The position numbers and the translations under genes were made by a program. From positions 1 to 64,000 of the forward strand of contig JAJYBU010000018.1 of NCBI GenBank assembly GCA_021778845.1: a stretch of DNA of 64,000 nt, in the 5' to 3' direction. The notes beneath the pieces are model-generated. The model searched no databases, was not told the origin of the DNA, and saw nothing but the letters and a program-made list of their open reading frames with translations. Each line of letters starts with the position of its first letter. Positions within the stretch are counted from its first letter, which is position 1. The DNA is from Acidobacteriota bacterium. Lineage in GTDB: Bacteria > Acidobacteriota > Terriglobia > Terriglobales > Acidobacteriaceae. Shown piece after piece: positions 24,802 through 34,275 of the stretch.

Positions 24802-25677
24802 CTATGCCTCAGCATGTCCGTCAAACTCCCGCGCAATCTGCGCACTCTCCGCCACTAGTTCATCCAGCGGATGTAGTCCTGGTACCGTCACTTCCAGCTC
24901 GTTCAACACCGCAACCAGCGTCTCGGTCGGAAGGTTTCCCACTAGCTCATCCTGCGCAAACGGACACCCTCCCAGCCCGCCAATCGCTCCATCGAACCGC
25001 CTGCACCCACCCGCAAACGCTGCCTTGATCCGGTCGGCGGCCTCATCCCGCCGCGAGTGCAGGTGCACGCCAATCTCCAAGTCAGCGTGCTCCGCAACCA
25101 CCTCGCCCACCACCTCCATGATCTGCAACGACGTTGCTGCCCCCACCGTATCGGCCAGCGAAATCTGCCGAATCCCCAACCCCTCCAACAACTCGCAAGC
25201 CTTCAGCACCTCCGGCAGACTCCATGCATCGCCATAAGGATTCCCAAACGCCATCGACACATATGCCACCACATCCATGCCCGCCCGGTGTGCCAGCCCT
25301 TGAATCATCGCCAGCGCCTGCAGAGCCTCCTGTTGCGTCTGCCGCTGATTCCTCCAAAGAAACCCCGGCGAGATCGAGTACGGAAATCCCAGCGTCTGCA
25401 CTGCGCCGGTCGCAATCGCCCGCTCGGCTCCCTGCGCATTCACAACGATCCCGATAATCTCGACCCCCGGCACCGGCCCCAGCAGCCGCAGCACCTCCTC
25501 CGAGTCGGCCATCTGCGGCACCGCCGCCGGCGACACAAAGCTCGCCGCATCGATGTGTCGAAACCCCGCGTCCACCAACTGCCGCAGGTACGCAGCCTTC
25601 CGCACCGCAGGGATCTGCCCCTTCAGCCCCTGCCACGCATCGCGCGGGCACTCCACAATCGTCACACTATCTCGCAT
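24802..25677 (-). CDS. HMG-CoA lyase-like enzyme
   Basis: This 291-residue TIM-barrel DRE-type lyase would split HMG-CoA into acetoacetate and acetyl-CoA. The metal and catalytic residues survive: P-R-D near residue 11, G-V-H-L-H near 205 and the signature G-G-L-G-G-C-P near 238-244. The strand-1 motif is R-D-A-W-Q-G rather than the usual R-D-G-L-Q-N, so it is a divergent member. Other lyase or aldolase substrates cannot be fully excluded. It lies 11 bases downstream of the acyl-CoA dehydrogenase gene. Confidence 0.8.
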   Translation of the reverse strand: MRDSVTIVECPRDAWQGLKGQIPAVRKAAYLRQLVDAGFRHIDAASFVSPAAVPQMADSEEVLRLLGPVPGVEIIGIVVNAQGAERAIATGAVQTLGFPYSISPGFLWRNQRQTQQEALQALAMIQGLAHRAGMDVVAYVSMAFGNPYGDAWSLPEVLKACELLEGLGIRQISLADTVGAATSLQIMEVVGEVVAEHADLEIGVHLHSRRDEAADRIKAAFAGGCRRFDGAIGGLGGCPFAQDELVGNLPTETLVAVLNELEVTVPGLHPLDELVAESAQIAREFDGHAEA

Positions 25678-25688
25678 GCGTCCCTCAC

Positions 25689-26879
25689 CTATCCACGCGA
25701 AGGCTGCACCTTCAAAAGCTCTCGCGCGATAACCATCCGCTGAATTTCGCTAGTCCCTTCGCCGATCGTGCACAGCTTCACATCGCGATAGAACTTCTCC
25801 GCAGGATAATCCTTGATGAATCCATAGCCGCCAAACAACTGCACGGCTTCGTTACAAATCTTCACCGCAACTTCGCTGGCAAACAGCTTCGCCATCGCCG
25901 ACTCGCGCGTCACGGTCCGCCCGGAATCCTTCAGCACCGCCGCGCGCTGGGTCAAAAGGCGCGCCGCGTCCAACTCCGTGGCCATGTCCGCCAGCTTCCA
26001 CTGAATCCCCTGGAACTCGGCAATGGCTTTGCCAAACTGCCGCCGCTCCTTCACATACTTCGTTGCCGCATCCAGCGCTCCGCGCGCAATCCCCAGCGAC
26101 AGCGCCGCAATCGAGATCCTGCCGCCGTCCAGCACCCGCATCGAATCGATAAAGCCCTCGCCCTCGACGCCCAGCAGATTCTCCGCCGGAATCTCGCAGT
26201 CCTCGAAGATCAGCTCTGCCGTGTCGCTCGCCCGCAGCCCCATCTTGTTCTCTTTCTTCCCTGGCCGAAATCCCTTCGTGCCCTTCTCCACCACAAACGC
26301 CGACAGGCCGTGCGTTCCCTTGCTCTTGTCCGTCACCGCAATCACCACGGCCGTATCCGCATAGCTCCCATTGGTGATGAACGTCTTGCTCCCATTGAGC
26401 ACATACTTGTCGCCCTTGCGCACCGCGGTCGTCCGCGCACCGCCCGCATCCGACCCCGAACCCGGCTCCGTCAGCCCCCACGCGCCCAGCCACTCGCCGC
26501 TCGCCAGCTTTGGAATATACTTCCGCTTTTGCGCCTCGTTGCCCGCAAGAAAAATATGATTCGTCCCCAGCGAATTATGCGCCGCCACAATAATCCCCAC
26601 CGACCCATCCACAGCCGATAGCTCTTCGATCGCCAGCACGTAATCCACGTATCCCATGCCCGCGCCGCCGTACTCTGGGGGGAAGATCACGCCCAGCAGC
26701 CCCATCGCTCCCAGCTTCTTCACCACGGCATGAGGGAACTCGCTCTTCTCATCCCACTCCATCACATGCGGAGCAATCTCCCGTGCTGCAAACTGCCGAA
26801 TCTCTTTTCGCAATGCCTCCTGGTCTTCAGTCAACACAAACGGATACAGCCCTTCCACCGACTCAACTGCTACGCTCAT
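25689..26879 (-). CDS. Acyl-CoA dehydrogenase
   Basis: This 396-residue FAD enzyme has [17 protein letters not shown], and [11 protein letters not shown]. The C-terminal I-G-E-G-T-S-E-I-Q carries the short-chain-type catalytic Glu. Isovaleryl-CoA dehydrogenases place their base elsewhere and have a non-acidic residue here, so despite the leucine-type neighbours this may be a short/branched-chain (butyryl-like) enzyme. The ATG at 26879 follows GAGGAG by 8 bases; the frame is open to 26957 without family similarity. Confidence 0.9.
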   Translation of the reverse strand: MSVAVESVEGLYPFVLTEDQEALRKEIRQFAAREIAPHVMEWDEKSEFPHAVVKKLGAMGLLGVIFPPEYGGAGMGYVDYVLAIEELSAVDGSVGIIVAAHNSLGTNHIFLAGNEAQKRKYIPKLASGEWLGAWGLTEPGSGSDAGGARTTAVRKGDKYVLNGSKTFITNGSYADTAVVIAVTDKSKGTHGLSAFVVEKGTKGFRPGKKENKMGLRASDTAELIFEDCEIPAENLLGVEGEGFIDSMRVLDGGRISIAALSLGIARGALDAATKYVKERRQFGKAIAEFQGIQWKLADMATELDAARLLTQRAAVLKDSGRTVTRESAMAKLFASEVAVKICNEAVQLFGGYGFIKDYPAEKFYRDVKLCTIGEGTSEIQRMVIARELLKVQPSRG

Positions 26880-27018
26880 CGATCCAACTCCTCTGCGCAC
26901 AGAATGCGCTTGCTTTCCCAAAATGCCTCGGCCGACGCACAGATAGCCTCGGCCCAAACCAGCGAATCATACATTCCAGCAGCACTGCCTGTCCTTCGCT
27001 CGCTGACCGAATATCGCG

Positions 27019-28737
27019 CTATGTCTGCAATACGCCCGGATTGAACTTCGCCACCTCTGGATTCAGCGCGCAGGCCTCGAGCGCCGTCATCAGCACCTCG
27101 CGCGTCTTCGCCGGATCGATGATCGCGTCAATCCACAACCGCGCCGCCCCATAGCGCGGATCAGCCTGCGCGTCATACGCATTCTTGATCTCGTCGTACA
27201 CGGCCTTCTTCTCGGCCTCGCTCAGCACCTTGCCGCCGCGTTCCATCTGCTTGGCCCGCACCTCGGCCAGTGTTCCGGCAGCCGACGCCCCACTCATGAC
27301 CGCGTACCGCGCCGTCGGCCACGCAAACAGAAACCGCGGATCGTAGGCCTTCCCGCACATCGCATAGTGTCCCGCGCCAAAGCTCCCACCGATGATCACC
27401 GTAATCTTCGGGACGACACTCGTCGACACAGCGGAAACCATCTTCGCTCCGGCGCGAATAATCCCCGACCACTCCGCATCTTTCCCCACCATGAACCCAT
27501 TCACATCATGCAGAAACACCAGCGGCACCAGGTTCTGATTGCAATCCATAATGAACCGCGCGGCCTTCTGCGCAGCCTCCGTATAGATCACGCCCCCTAC
27601 CTCAATCCGCTTCGTCCCTGCCTGCGGTCCCATCGCGACCGTCTGCACCTGGTTGGTCTTCTGGTTGGCAATAATCCCCACCGCCCGCCCGCCAATCCGC
27701 GCATAACCACACAACAGCGTTCGTCCGAAATCCGCCTTGTATTCATCAAATTCACTGCGGTCGACGATCCGCGCAATCACCTCGCGCATGTCGTACACGT
27801 TGCTCGCCCCCGGCGCAGGATTCAGCAACCCGTACAGCTCCTCTGCAGCGAATCGTGGCGCATCCTTCTCCACATCGAACGCCACGGCGCTGAACGGCCC
27901 ACCCTGCCGCTCGCCCATCTTGTCTACCAGACTCCGCAACCGCGCAATGCAAAGATGATCATTCGGCTCCTTGAAATCAACTGTCCCCGAAATCTCCGCA
28001 TGCATCGTCGCCCCGCCCAACTCCTCCGCGCCGGTCTTCTGCCCAATCGCAGCCTGCACCAGCGACGGCCCCGCCAGAAATAGTCCCGACCCCTCCGTCA
28101 TCAGCACCGTATCCGTCATCACCGGCAGATACGCACCGCCCGCAACGCACATCCCCATGATCGCCGTAATCTGAGGAATCCCCAGCGAGCTCATCACCGC
28201 GTTATTCCGAAACACGCGCCCAAAATCATCCGTATCGGGAAACACATCCTCCTGCAACGGCAGAAACACCCCCGACGAGTCAACCAGATACAACGTAGGA
28301 ATCCTATTCTCCAACGCAACCGTCTGCGCCCGCAGCACCTTCTTCGCAGTCATCGGGAAGAACGCCCCCGCCTTCACCGTCGCATCATTGGCGATAATCA
28401 TGCACAGCCGTCCGCAGACCCGCCCCAGCCCGGTCACGACGCCCGCGCCCGGCGCCCCGCCATACTCCGCATACATCCCATACGCCGCCCACAGCCCCGA
28501 CTCCAGCAACTCCGTCCCCGGATCCAGCAGCAGCGCCAGCCGGTCTCGCACCGTCAGCCGGCCCTTCGCCCGCTGAGCCTCCGCAGCCTTCGCCCCACCA
28601 CCCAGCCGAATCGACTCTTCCTCAGCCCGCAGCTCCGCCATCAAAACCGCCAGAGCCTCACGGTTCTCCCTCATCTTCGGAGCCTGGACATCCGCCTTCG
28701 ACTCCAACCGATTCTCAAACTTCACATCGTCCGCCAT
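27019..28737 (-). CDS. liuB: Acyl-CoA carboxylase carboxyltransferase subunit (methylcrotonyl-CoA carboxylase beta-like)
   Basis: This 572-residue protein has two crotonase-like carboxyltransferase domains. The first holds the acyl-CoA site and contains G-R-L-T-V-R-D-R; the second has F-L-H-D-V-N-G-F-M-V-G and S-F-G-A-G-H-Y-A-M-C-G. The length and the G-F-M-V-G segment fit methylcrotonyl-CoA carboxylase beta better than the propionyl-CoA type. It needs a biotin carboxylase/carrier partner, and none is encoded here. It is the first gene of the leftward cluster, 139 bases before the dehydrogenase. Confidence 0.85.
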   Translation of the reverse strand: MADDVKFENRLESKADVQAPKMRENREALAVLMAELRAEEESIRLGGGAKAAEAQRAKGRLTVRDRLALLLDPGTELLESGLWAAYGMYAEYGGAPGAGVVTGLGRVCGRLCMIIANDATVKAGAFFPMTAKKVLRAQTVALENRIPTLYLVDSSGVFLPLQEDVFPDTDDFGRVFRNNAVMSSLGIPQITAIMGMCVAGGAYLPVMTDTVLMTEGSGLFLAGPSLVQAAIGQKTGAEELGGATMHAEISGTVDFKEPNDHLCIARLRSLVDKMGERQGGPFSAVAFDVEKDAPRFAAEELYGLLNPAPGASNVYDMREVIARIVDRSEFDEYKADFGRTLLCGYARIGGRAVGIIANQKTNQVQTVAMGPQAGTKRIEVGGVIYTEAAQKAARFIMDCNQNLVPLVFLHDVNGFMVGKDAEWSGIIRAGAKMVSAVSTSVVPKITVIIGGSFGAGHYAMCGKAYDPRFLFAWPTARYAVMSGASAAGTLAEVRAKQMERGGKVLSEAEKKAVYDEIKNAYDAQADPRYGAARLWIDAIIDPAKTREVLMTALEACALNPEVAKFNPGVLQT

Positions 28738-28812
28738 ACCACCGCCTTAAACTCGCCGAGCATAGCACGCCGCCCACCCCCCTCGCACCCCACCCCGGCC
28801 CCGTGCTCGCAG

Positions 28813-28841
28813 TTGGCCCCGGTCTCTCATCCCTCTATACT
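28813..28841 (+). promoter_or_regulatory. Predicted sigma70-type promoter of miaB
   Basis: TTGGCC (28813-28818), a 17-base spacer and TATACT (28836-28841) lie about 58 bases before the miaB ATG, in the divergent region between liuB and miaB. Confidence 0.55.
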
Positions 28842-28898
28842 GAATTCAGCGGCGATCCCCCGATCCCTCCCTATCAAGCCTCACCCTCCCGATCTCCT

Positions 28899-30287
28899 AT
28901 GAAAACCTTCTACATTGAAACCTTCGGCTGCCAGATGAACGCCCACGACTCCGAAAAAGTCGTCGGCACCCTCCTCAACGAGGGCTACACCCAGACCGCC
29001 GACGAGGCCGACGCCGGCCTGATCCTCTACAACACCTGCTCCATCCGCGACAAGGCCGAACAGAAGGTCTTCCATCGCCTCAACGAGTACAAAAAGCTCC
29101 ACGGTGAAGGGAAGCGCTTCGCCGTCATCGGCTGCGTAGCCCAGCAGGAGGGCACCAAGATCTTCGAGCGCGCCCCCTACGTCTCGATCGTCGCCGGCTC
29201 CTCCAGCTACCGCAATCTGCCCGACATGCTCGCCCGCCTCGAAGCCGGCGAGACCCGCATCACCGGCCTCGACGACCGCCAGACCGACGAGACCTTCGAC
29301 ACCGAATTCACCGCCCGCACCAACCCCCACCGCGGTTACATCACCATCATCGAAGGTTGCGACAAGTTCTGCGCCTACTGCGTCGTCCCTTATACCCGAG
29401 GCAAAGAGCGCTCGCGCACATCGGCCTCGGTCCTCGCTGAAGCCCAGCGCATCGCCCAGTCCGGCTTCACCGAGATCCAGCTTCTCGGCCAGAACGTCAA
29501 CAGCTATCAGGACCCATCGGGCAAGCGCAGTTTCGCTGAACTCCTCGCGGCCGTAGGCGAAGTCAACGGCATCCAGCGCGTCCGCTTTACAACCTCCCAC
29601 CCGCGCGACTTCACCCGTGACATCGTCGACGTCATCGACGCCGTCCCCACGCTTTGCGACCACGTTCATCTCCCCGTGCAGTCCGGTTCCAGCTCAGTGC
29701 TGAAGGCCATGCAGCGCGAGTACACCCGCGACTGGTACCTCGAACGCATCGCCTGGACCAAGGCCGCGCGCCGCGACATCTCCCTCACGTCTGACATCAT
29801 CGTCGGCTTCCCCGGCGAGACCGACCGCGACTTTGAAGACACGATCACGCTACTCGAAGAGGTAGGCTACGATGCCATTTACGGCTTTAAGTATTCTCCT
29901 CGACCGAACACCCCCGCCATCCACATGGAAGACTCCATCCCCGAGGAGGTAAAGATCGAGTGCCTGGCCATCCTCAACGCGCGCCAGCGCGAGATCCAGC
30001 GACGCAACTACGCACGTCACCTCAACCAGGTCATGCCCATCATGGTCGAGCACGGCGCCAACTCTCGAGGCCAGATCACGGGCCGCTCCACACAGAACAA
30101 GACGGTCAACTTTGCCTGCGATTCCACGCCGGCCATCGGCAGCTACATCGACGTCCGCATCACCCAGGTCTTTCCCAGTTCTCTTGTAGGCGAAGCCGTC
30201 TCGCAACCCACCGTTCCATCCGCCGCCGCTCTAGCCCAGCAGGCCCTCAACGCCCGAGTCAACCCGCAGACCGCCGAAGCAGTCTGA
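28899..30287 (+). CDS. miaB: tRNA-2-methylthio-N6-dimethylallyladenosine synthase
   Basis: This 463-residue radical-SAM methylthiotransferase adds the 2-methylthio group at A37 of UNN-reading tRNAs. The N-terminal iron-sulfur cluster cysteines are Cys11, Cys47 and Cys79. The radical-SAM motif C-x3-C-x2-C is Cys154, Cys158 and Cys161. A C-terminal TRAM domain follows. The ATG at 28899 gives the standard N-terminus (F-Y-I-E-T-F-G-C-Q-M-N); the frame is open 32 codons upstream across the promoter. Confidence 0.96.
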   Translation: MKTFYIETFGCQMNAHDSEKVVGTLLNEGYTQTADEADAGLILYNTCSIRDKAEQKVFHRLNEYKKLHGEGKRFAVIGCVAQQEGTKIFERAPYVSIVAGSSSYRNLPDMLARLEAGETRITGLDDRQTDETFDTEFTARTNPHRGYITIIEGCDKFCAYCVVPYTRGKERSRTSASVLAEAQRIAQSGFTEIQLLGQNVNSYQDPSGKRSFAELLAAVGEVNGIQRVRFTTSHPRDFTRDIVDVIDAVPTLCDHVHLPVQSGSSSVLKAMQREYTRDWYLERIAWTKAARRDISLTSDIIVGFPGETDRDFEDTITLLEEVGYDAIYGFKYSPRPNTPAIHMEDSIPEEVKIECLAILNARQREIQRRNYARHLNQVMPIMVEHGANSRGQITGRSTQNKTVNFACDSTPAIGSYIDVRITQVFPSSLVGEAVSQPTVPSAAALAQQALNARVNPQTAEAV

Positions 30288-30337
30288 CTACAAGCTGGGG
30301 GCTGAGCACAAAGCGCCTTCAGCGTTACACTACACCC

Positions 30338-30874
30338 ATGCACCTGCCTGGTTTCAAGCCCGACCCCGATACCCAGCCCACCCCGGAGCCCGAGGTCGAA
30401 GTCCGCATCCGCGGCCTCATGATGGATCCCTCCACCAAGATGCCCATCGTGGTCCTCAACGACCTCGCCGGCGAAATCGTTCTTCCCATCTGGGTAGGTC
30501 TCTTTGAGGCCAACGCCATCGCGCTCGAGATTGAGAAGGCCACCACCCCGCGGCCGATGACCCACGATCTCCTGCGCAGCGTCATCGACGGGCTCAACGC
30601 GCGTGTCACCCGCGTCGTCGTTGGCGATCTCCGCGAGGACACGTTCCATGCCACCATCTGGATGGATCAGGCTGGAGAAGTCGTCGCGCTCGACGCCCGC
30701 CCCTCCGACGCCATCGCCCTGGCGCTGCGCTCCGACTGCCCCATCTTCGTCTCCCAGCAAGTCTACGAGCACGCCCGCCGCGCCTCCAACGGCAACACCA
30801 CGCTCAACCCGGAAGACCTGCGCCGCTGGCTCGAAAGCCTCAACGATGATGAAATGGGCCGATACAAAATGTAG
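30338..30874 (+). CDS. Bifunctional nuclease family protein (DUF151)
   Basis: This 178-residue protein matches the DUF151 fold: V-R-I-R-G-L-M-x-D-P near 22-31, V-V-L-N-D, L-P-I-W-V-G-L-F-E-A-N-A-I-A, and A-R-P-S-D-A-I-A-L-A-L-R near 121-132. A plant relative has been reported to have RNase and DNase activity; the bacterial role is unclear. It starts 50 bases after miaB and is probably co-transcribed. No secretion signal is seen. Confidence 0.85.
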   Translation: MHLPGFKPDPDTQPTPEPEVEVRIRGLMMDPSTKMPIVVLNDLAGEIVLPIWVGLFEANAIALEIEKATTPRPMTHDLLRSVIDGLNARVTRVVVGDLREDTFHATIWMDQAGEVVALDARPSDAIALALRSDCPIFVSQQVYEHARRASNGNTTLNPEDLRRWLESLNDDEMGRYKM

Positions 30875-30927
30875 CAGCCATGGGCCGCAACCGCGACCTT
30901 CTTTCAAATTGTCATCCCCTTAGCATG

Positions 30928-30956
30928 GTCATCCTGAGCGTAGCGAAGGATCTGCT
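30928..30956. repeat. Dispersed repeat fragment (GTCATCCTGAGCG type)
   Basis: GTCATCCTGAGCGTAGCG plus AAGGATCTGCT closely resembles the core at 36022-36053 (GTCATTCCGTAGCGTAGCG plus GAGGCATCTGCT). A shorter GTCATCC also occurs at 30911. Similar intergenic repeats are familiar from acidobacterial genomes. It lies between DUF151 and the glycosyltransferase gene, which otherwise shows no feature. Confidence 0.6.
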
Positions 30957-31079
30957 ATCCGCTCATGGGGACAATTCCACCTGAAGCATCGGCCACTTCA
31001 CCCTGAACAACGACCGGATCCACCCATCGCAAACCCGCTCAAATCCGCCGCCTGCGTCAACCTCGCCATCTTCGAGCAC

Positions 31080-32174
31080 ATGGTTCACCGCACGCAGCCC
31101 GAGCTTGCGGACATACGCAACTTTCTCCTCCTGCAGTACCCGCTCGCGCTCGGTACCGCAATCCACGCGACGCCGCTCATCGCGGCTATTCACGCGGCCA
31201 TCCCCGACGCGCGCGTCTCTGCCGCAGCCAGCGGCTTCGCCCTCGAAGTCCTCCGCAACAATCCAGGCCTGGAATCGCTCATCCCCACACCCAGTCCGCT
31301 GCGTGAATTCATCCCTGCGGCCAATGCCATCCGCCGCGCTAAAGTCTTCGGGCGCGAGCCTTACGCTGTCCTGCTCACGACCGGCAACGAGCGCTCCCGC
31401 ATCATCCTCGCGGCCGTACTCAGTGGCAGTCCCACCCGTGTCGGCTTCACACTCGTTCCCGAGTTAGCCGCCGCCCACCTCCGCTTCGACACCCGCCTCA
31501 GCCAGATTGCCAACAACCTTCGCACCCTCGAAGCCCTGGGCCACGGCCCAGCTCTCCTCGAACATCTTCAGGGCAATCCATCGCTCCTCGAACCGCAAGT
31601 CTTTCCCTCCGCAGACGACATCGCCACCGCGCATCTCCTCCTGCGCGAGCAGGGAATCGACGAAACCACGCCCATCGCCGTCTTCATCACCCAGACCAGC
31701 CCAACCCAGCGCAAGTCCTGGCGCGAAGAGCGTTTCCGCGCCGTCGCCGAAACCCTGCATCGTGATTACGGCATGCAGATCGTCTTCGCAGGAACGTCAG
31801 CCGAATCGCCTGCCATCGAGGCCCTCCGCGCAGGCCTGTCGTTTCCCACCGCCAACGTCGCCGGCCAAACCAGTCTGCTGGAACTTTCCGCAATCCTCGG
31901 CCTCGCCGACGTCGCACTCACGCTGGACACTGGCCCCATGCACCTTGCCCGAGCCATGCGTCTCCCCATGGTCATCATCGCGCCCGCCTGGTCGCCCGCA
32001 GTCGAGTGGCTCCCGCTCAGCAACCCGCTCGCCCGCATCCTCAAGAATGCCGATCTGCCCGAAGCTCCACCCGACTACATCATCGACGAAGTAACCGTCC
32101 CCGAAGTCGAGCAAAATCTCCGCGATCTCCTCACCCTCTACCCACCTCGCACGTTCACCGGACGCACTACCTGA
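31080..32174 (+). CDS. Glycosyltransferase family 9 (heptosyltransferase-like)
   Basis: This 364-residue GT-B enzyme resembles ADP-heptose:LPS heptosyltransferases. It has an N-terminal L-L-L-Q-Y-P-L-A-L-G-T-A-I and T-P-L-I-A-A-I-H Rossmann segment and a C-terminal donor site L-T-L-D-T-G-P-M-H-L-A-R-A. It probably adds a sugar to lipid A core or a related envelope glycan at the inner membrane face. The start ATG at 31080 has no clear ribosome-binding site, and a later start is possible. Confidence 0.8.
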   Translation: MVHRTQPELADIRNFLLLQYPLALGTAIHATPLIAAIHAAIPDARVSAAASGFALEVLRNNPGLESLIPTPSPLREFIPAANAIRRAKVFGREPYAVLLTTGNERSRIILAAVLSGSPTRVGFTLVPELAAAHLRFDTRLSQIANNLRTLEALGHGPALLEHLQGNPSLLEPQVFPSADDIATAHLLLREQGIDETTPIAVFITQTSPTQRKSWREERFRAVAETLHRDYGMQIVFAGTSAESPAIEALRAGLSFPTANVAGQTSLLELSAILGLADVALTLDTGPMHLARAMRLPMVIIAPAWSPAVEWLPLSNPLARILKNADLPEAPPDYIIDEVTVPEVEQNLRDLLTLYPPRTFTGRTT

Positions 32175-32200
32175 TCCAACGTCCGCCGTCCTCGCAGGGC

Positions 32201-33511
32201 TTAGCGGATCGCCAGCTCATCGAGCCACGTAAAGAACTCCGGAAACGAAACTGCTGCAGCTTCTGCTCCGCGAATCGCCGTCTCACCCTCGGCGCGCAGC
32301 GCAGCAATCGCAAACGCCATCGTAATCCGGTGGTCCATCCCGGAATCGATCACGCCGCCATGCAGCCGTTGTCCGCCGGGAATATCCATTCCATCTTCGT
32401 GTTCCACCACCTCGGCACCCATTGCGCGCAGGTTCTTCACCACCAGCGCAATGCGGTCGCTCTCTTTCACCCGCAGCTCCTTCGCGTCGCGGATCCGCAC
32501 GCCCCCCTCGGTGTACGGAGCAATCGCCGCAATCACCGGCAGCTCATCGATCAACTGCGCCGCGCGCTCGCCCGCAATGTCGATTCCCACCAGTGCCCGT
32601 CCGCGGTTCACCTGGATCGTTCCCGCAATCTCCCCATGCGTCTCCTGCACGTCGAGCACCTTGATCACGCCACCCATCGCCGAAATGACATCGAGCATCG
32701 CCGCCCGCGTAGGATTCATCCCCAGCGCATCCAGCACCAGATTCGAATCCTCAAACAGCAGCGCCGCGCAAAGAAAGAACGCTGCCGACGACATATCGCC
32801 AGGCACCGTCGCATCAATAGCCCTAAGTTTCTGACCGCCCTCAATCCGCAGCCGTCCGTCCTTACGTTCCAGCGTCGCGCCAAAGGCACGCAGCGCATGT
32901 TCGCTGTGATCCCGCGTCCGCACGCTCTCCGCAATCGACGTTGCACCCCGCGCCTGCAGCCCCGCAAACAGCACGGCCGTCTTCACCTGCGCGCTGGCAA
33001 TGGGAGCCTCGAAATCAATTCCCGTCAGCTCGCCGCCGTGCACCGTCATCGGCGCATGCCCGTCGGTCAACTCAATCCGCGCACCCATCAACTCCAGCGG
33101 CTTGCGAATCCGCTCCATCGGCCGCACCGTCAGCGACTCATCGCCAACAAACCGGTACACGCCCTTCTGCGCGGCCACCAGCCCCGCCAGCATCCGCATC
33201 GTCGAGCCGGAATTTCCGCAATCCAGATCGCCCTTCGGCTGGTGCAGCACACCCCCCGTGCCCGTCACCTCAATCGTCTTCCCGACGGTCGTAACCCTCG
33301 CGCCCATCGCCTTCATGCAGCCCAGCGAGCTATGCGGATCAGCGCCGGTAGAAAAATTTGTCAGCCGCGACGTTCCCTCGGCAAACCCTGCCAGCAACGC
33401 ATAGCGATGCGAAATCGACTTATCACCGGGCAGCATCACCGAGCCGCGAAAGCCACGCGCCGGCGCAACAATCACCGTCGAAGAAGAATTATCGTGCAGA
33501 ACAGAAGACAT
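32201..33511 (-). CDS. aroA: 3-phosphoshikimate 1-carboxyvinyltransferase (EPSP synthase)
   Basis: This 436-residue enzyme joins phosphoenolpyruvate to shikimate-3-phosphate in aromatic amino-acid synthesis. The motifs L-P-G-D-K-S-I-S-H-R (about 27-36), D-C-G-N-S-G-S-T-M-R and E-L-R-V-K-E-S-D-R-I are present. The G-N-S-G-S-T-M-R form resembles Bacillus-type class II enzymes more than E. coli AroA. It lies 51 bases downstream of hpt on the same strand. Confidence 0.95.
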   Translation of the reverse strand: MSSVLHDNSSSTVIVAPARGFRGSVMLPGDKSISHRYALLAGFAEGTSRLTNFSTGADPHSSLGCMKAMGARVTTVGKTIEVTGTGGVLHQPKGDLDCGNSGSTMRMLAGLVAAQKGVYRFVGDESLTVRPMERIRKPLELMGARIELTDGHAPMTVHGGELTGIDFEAPIASAQVKTAVLFAGLQARGATSIAESVRTRDHSEHALRAFGATLERKDGRLRIEGGQKLRAIDATVPGDMSSAAFFLCAALLFEDSNLVLDALGMNPTRAAMLDVISAMGGVIKVLDVQETHGEIAGTIQVNRGRALVGIDIAGERAAQLIDELPVIAAIAPYTEGGVRIRDAKELRVKESDRIALVVKNLRAMGAEVVEHEDGMDIPGGQRLHGGVIDSGMDHRITMAFAIAALRAEGETAIRGAEAAAVSFPEFFTWLDELAIR

Positions 33512-33562
33512 GCTTCTATCTTAGCGTCTCTACCCTCTGCGCTCTATCCTCTACGCGCTGTC

Positions 33563-34129
33563 TTAGTGTCCCGCCGGAGGATTCTCCGGGTAGATTCGAA
33601 TATCCGGAACCCCGCGATAGCGTTCGGCATAGTCCATGCCATAGCCAATCACGAAGCTGTTCGGAATCTTGAAGCAGGCATAGTCTGCCTCGATCGGCAC
33701 CAGCCGCCGCTCCGGCTTATCCAGGCAGGTCGCAATCTTCAGCGACGCAGGCTTATGTTGCAGCATCAGACCGCGCAGATAGCTCAGCGTTAATCCCGTA
33801 TCGAGAATATCCTCGACCAGAATCACATGCCGTCCCTCAATCGGGTTGTCGATGTCCTTGATCAGTTTCACCGCACCCGACGAAACCCGCGCGCGGCCAT
33901 AGCTCGACACGGCAACAAAATCAAAGGTGTTATCCACCTTGATCGACCGCGCCAGGTCCGCCAGAAAGATCGCCGCACCCTTCAGCACGCCAATCAGCAC
34001 AATCGACTGGCCCTCGTAGTCCTCGGAGATCTGCTCTCCAATCACGCGGACACGTTCGGCGATCTGTTCTTTTGACAGCAGGACTTCCATCACATCGGGC
34101 GAAACAAACGCTGGAACAGTTGTAACCAT
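33563..34129 (-). CDS. hpt: Hypoxanthine phosphoribosyltransferase
   Basis: This 188-residue purine-salvage enzyme has the PRPP-binding motif V-E-D-I-L-D-T-G-L-T, preceded by V-L-I-G-V-L-K-G-A-A-I-F and the Y-G segment F-V-A-V-S-S-Y-G. Family members are usually about 175-185 residues, so the true start may be the internal ATG at 34090 (start M-E-V-L-L-S-K); neither start has a clear ribosome-binding site. It is probably co-transcribed with aroA. Confidence 0.9.
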   Translation of the reverse strand: MVTTVPAFVSPDVMEVLLSKEQIAERVRVIGEQISEDYEGQSIVLIGVLKGAAIFLADLARSIKVDNTFDFVAVSSYGRARVSSGAVKLIKDIDNPIEGRHVILVEDILDTGLTLSYLRGLMLQHKPASLKIATCLDKPERRLVPIEADYACFKIPNSFVIGYGMDYAERYRGVPDIRIYPENPPAGH

Positions 34130-34275
34130 GCGTTTAGACTACGCGAAACCTGCACCTTGGAAAAAGCACCTTCGGTAACCTGCCCGTGAGGAAAACGCGG
34201 CACAAATGCCATAACGGACCTCACTACATCCGTTCCTTCGGCCAACGGGTCCTTCACCGCTATACTGAAACCTGC

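Noticed and set aside
25689-26879. Isovaleryl-CoA dehydrogenase as a firm call
   Set aside because: The catalytic Glu is at the short-chain position; only neighbours support the isovaleryl role.
32006-33793. 595-codon rightward frame over aroA
   Set aside because: It is very rich in Arg, His, Pro and Gln, antisense to a clear EPSP synthase, and lacks motifs.
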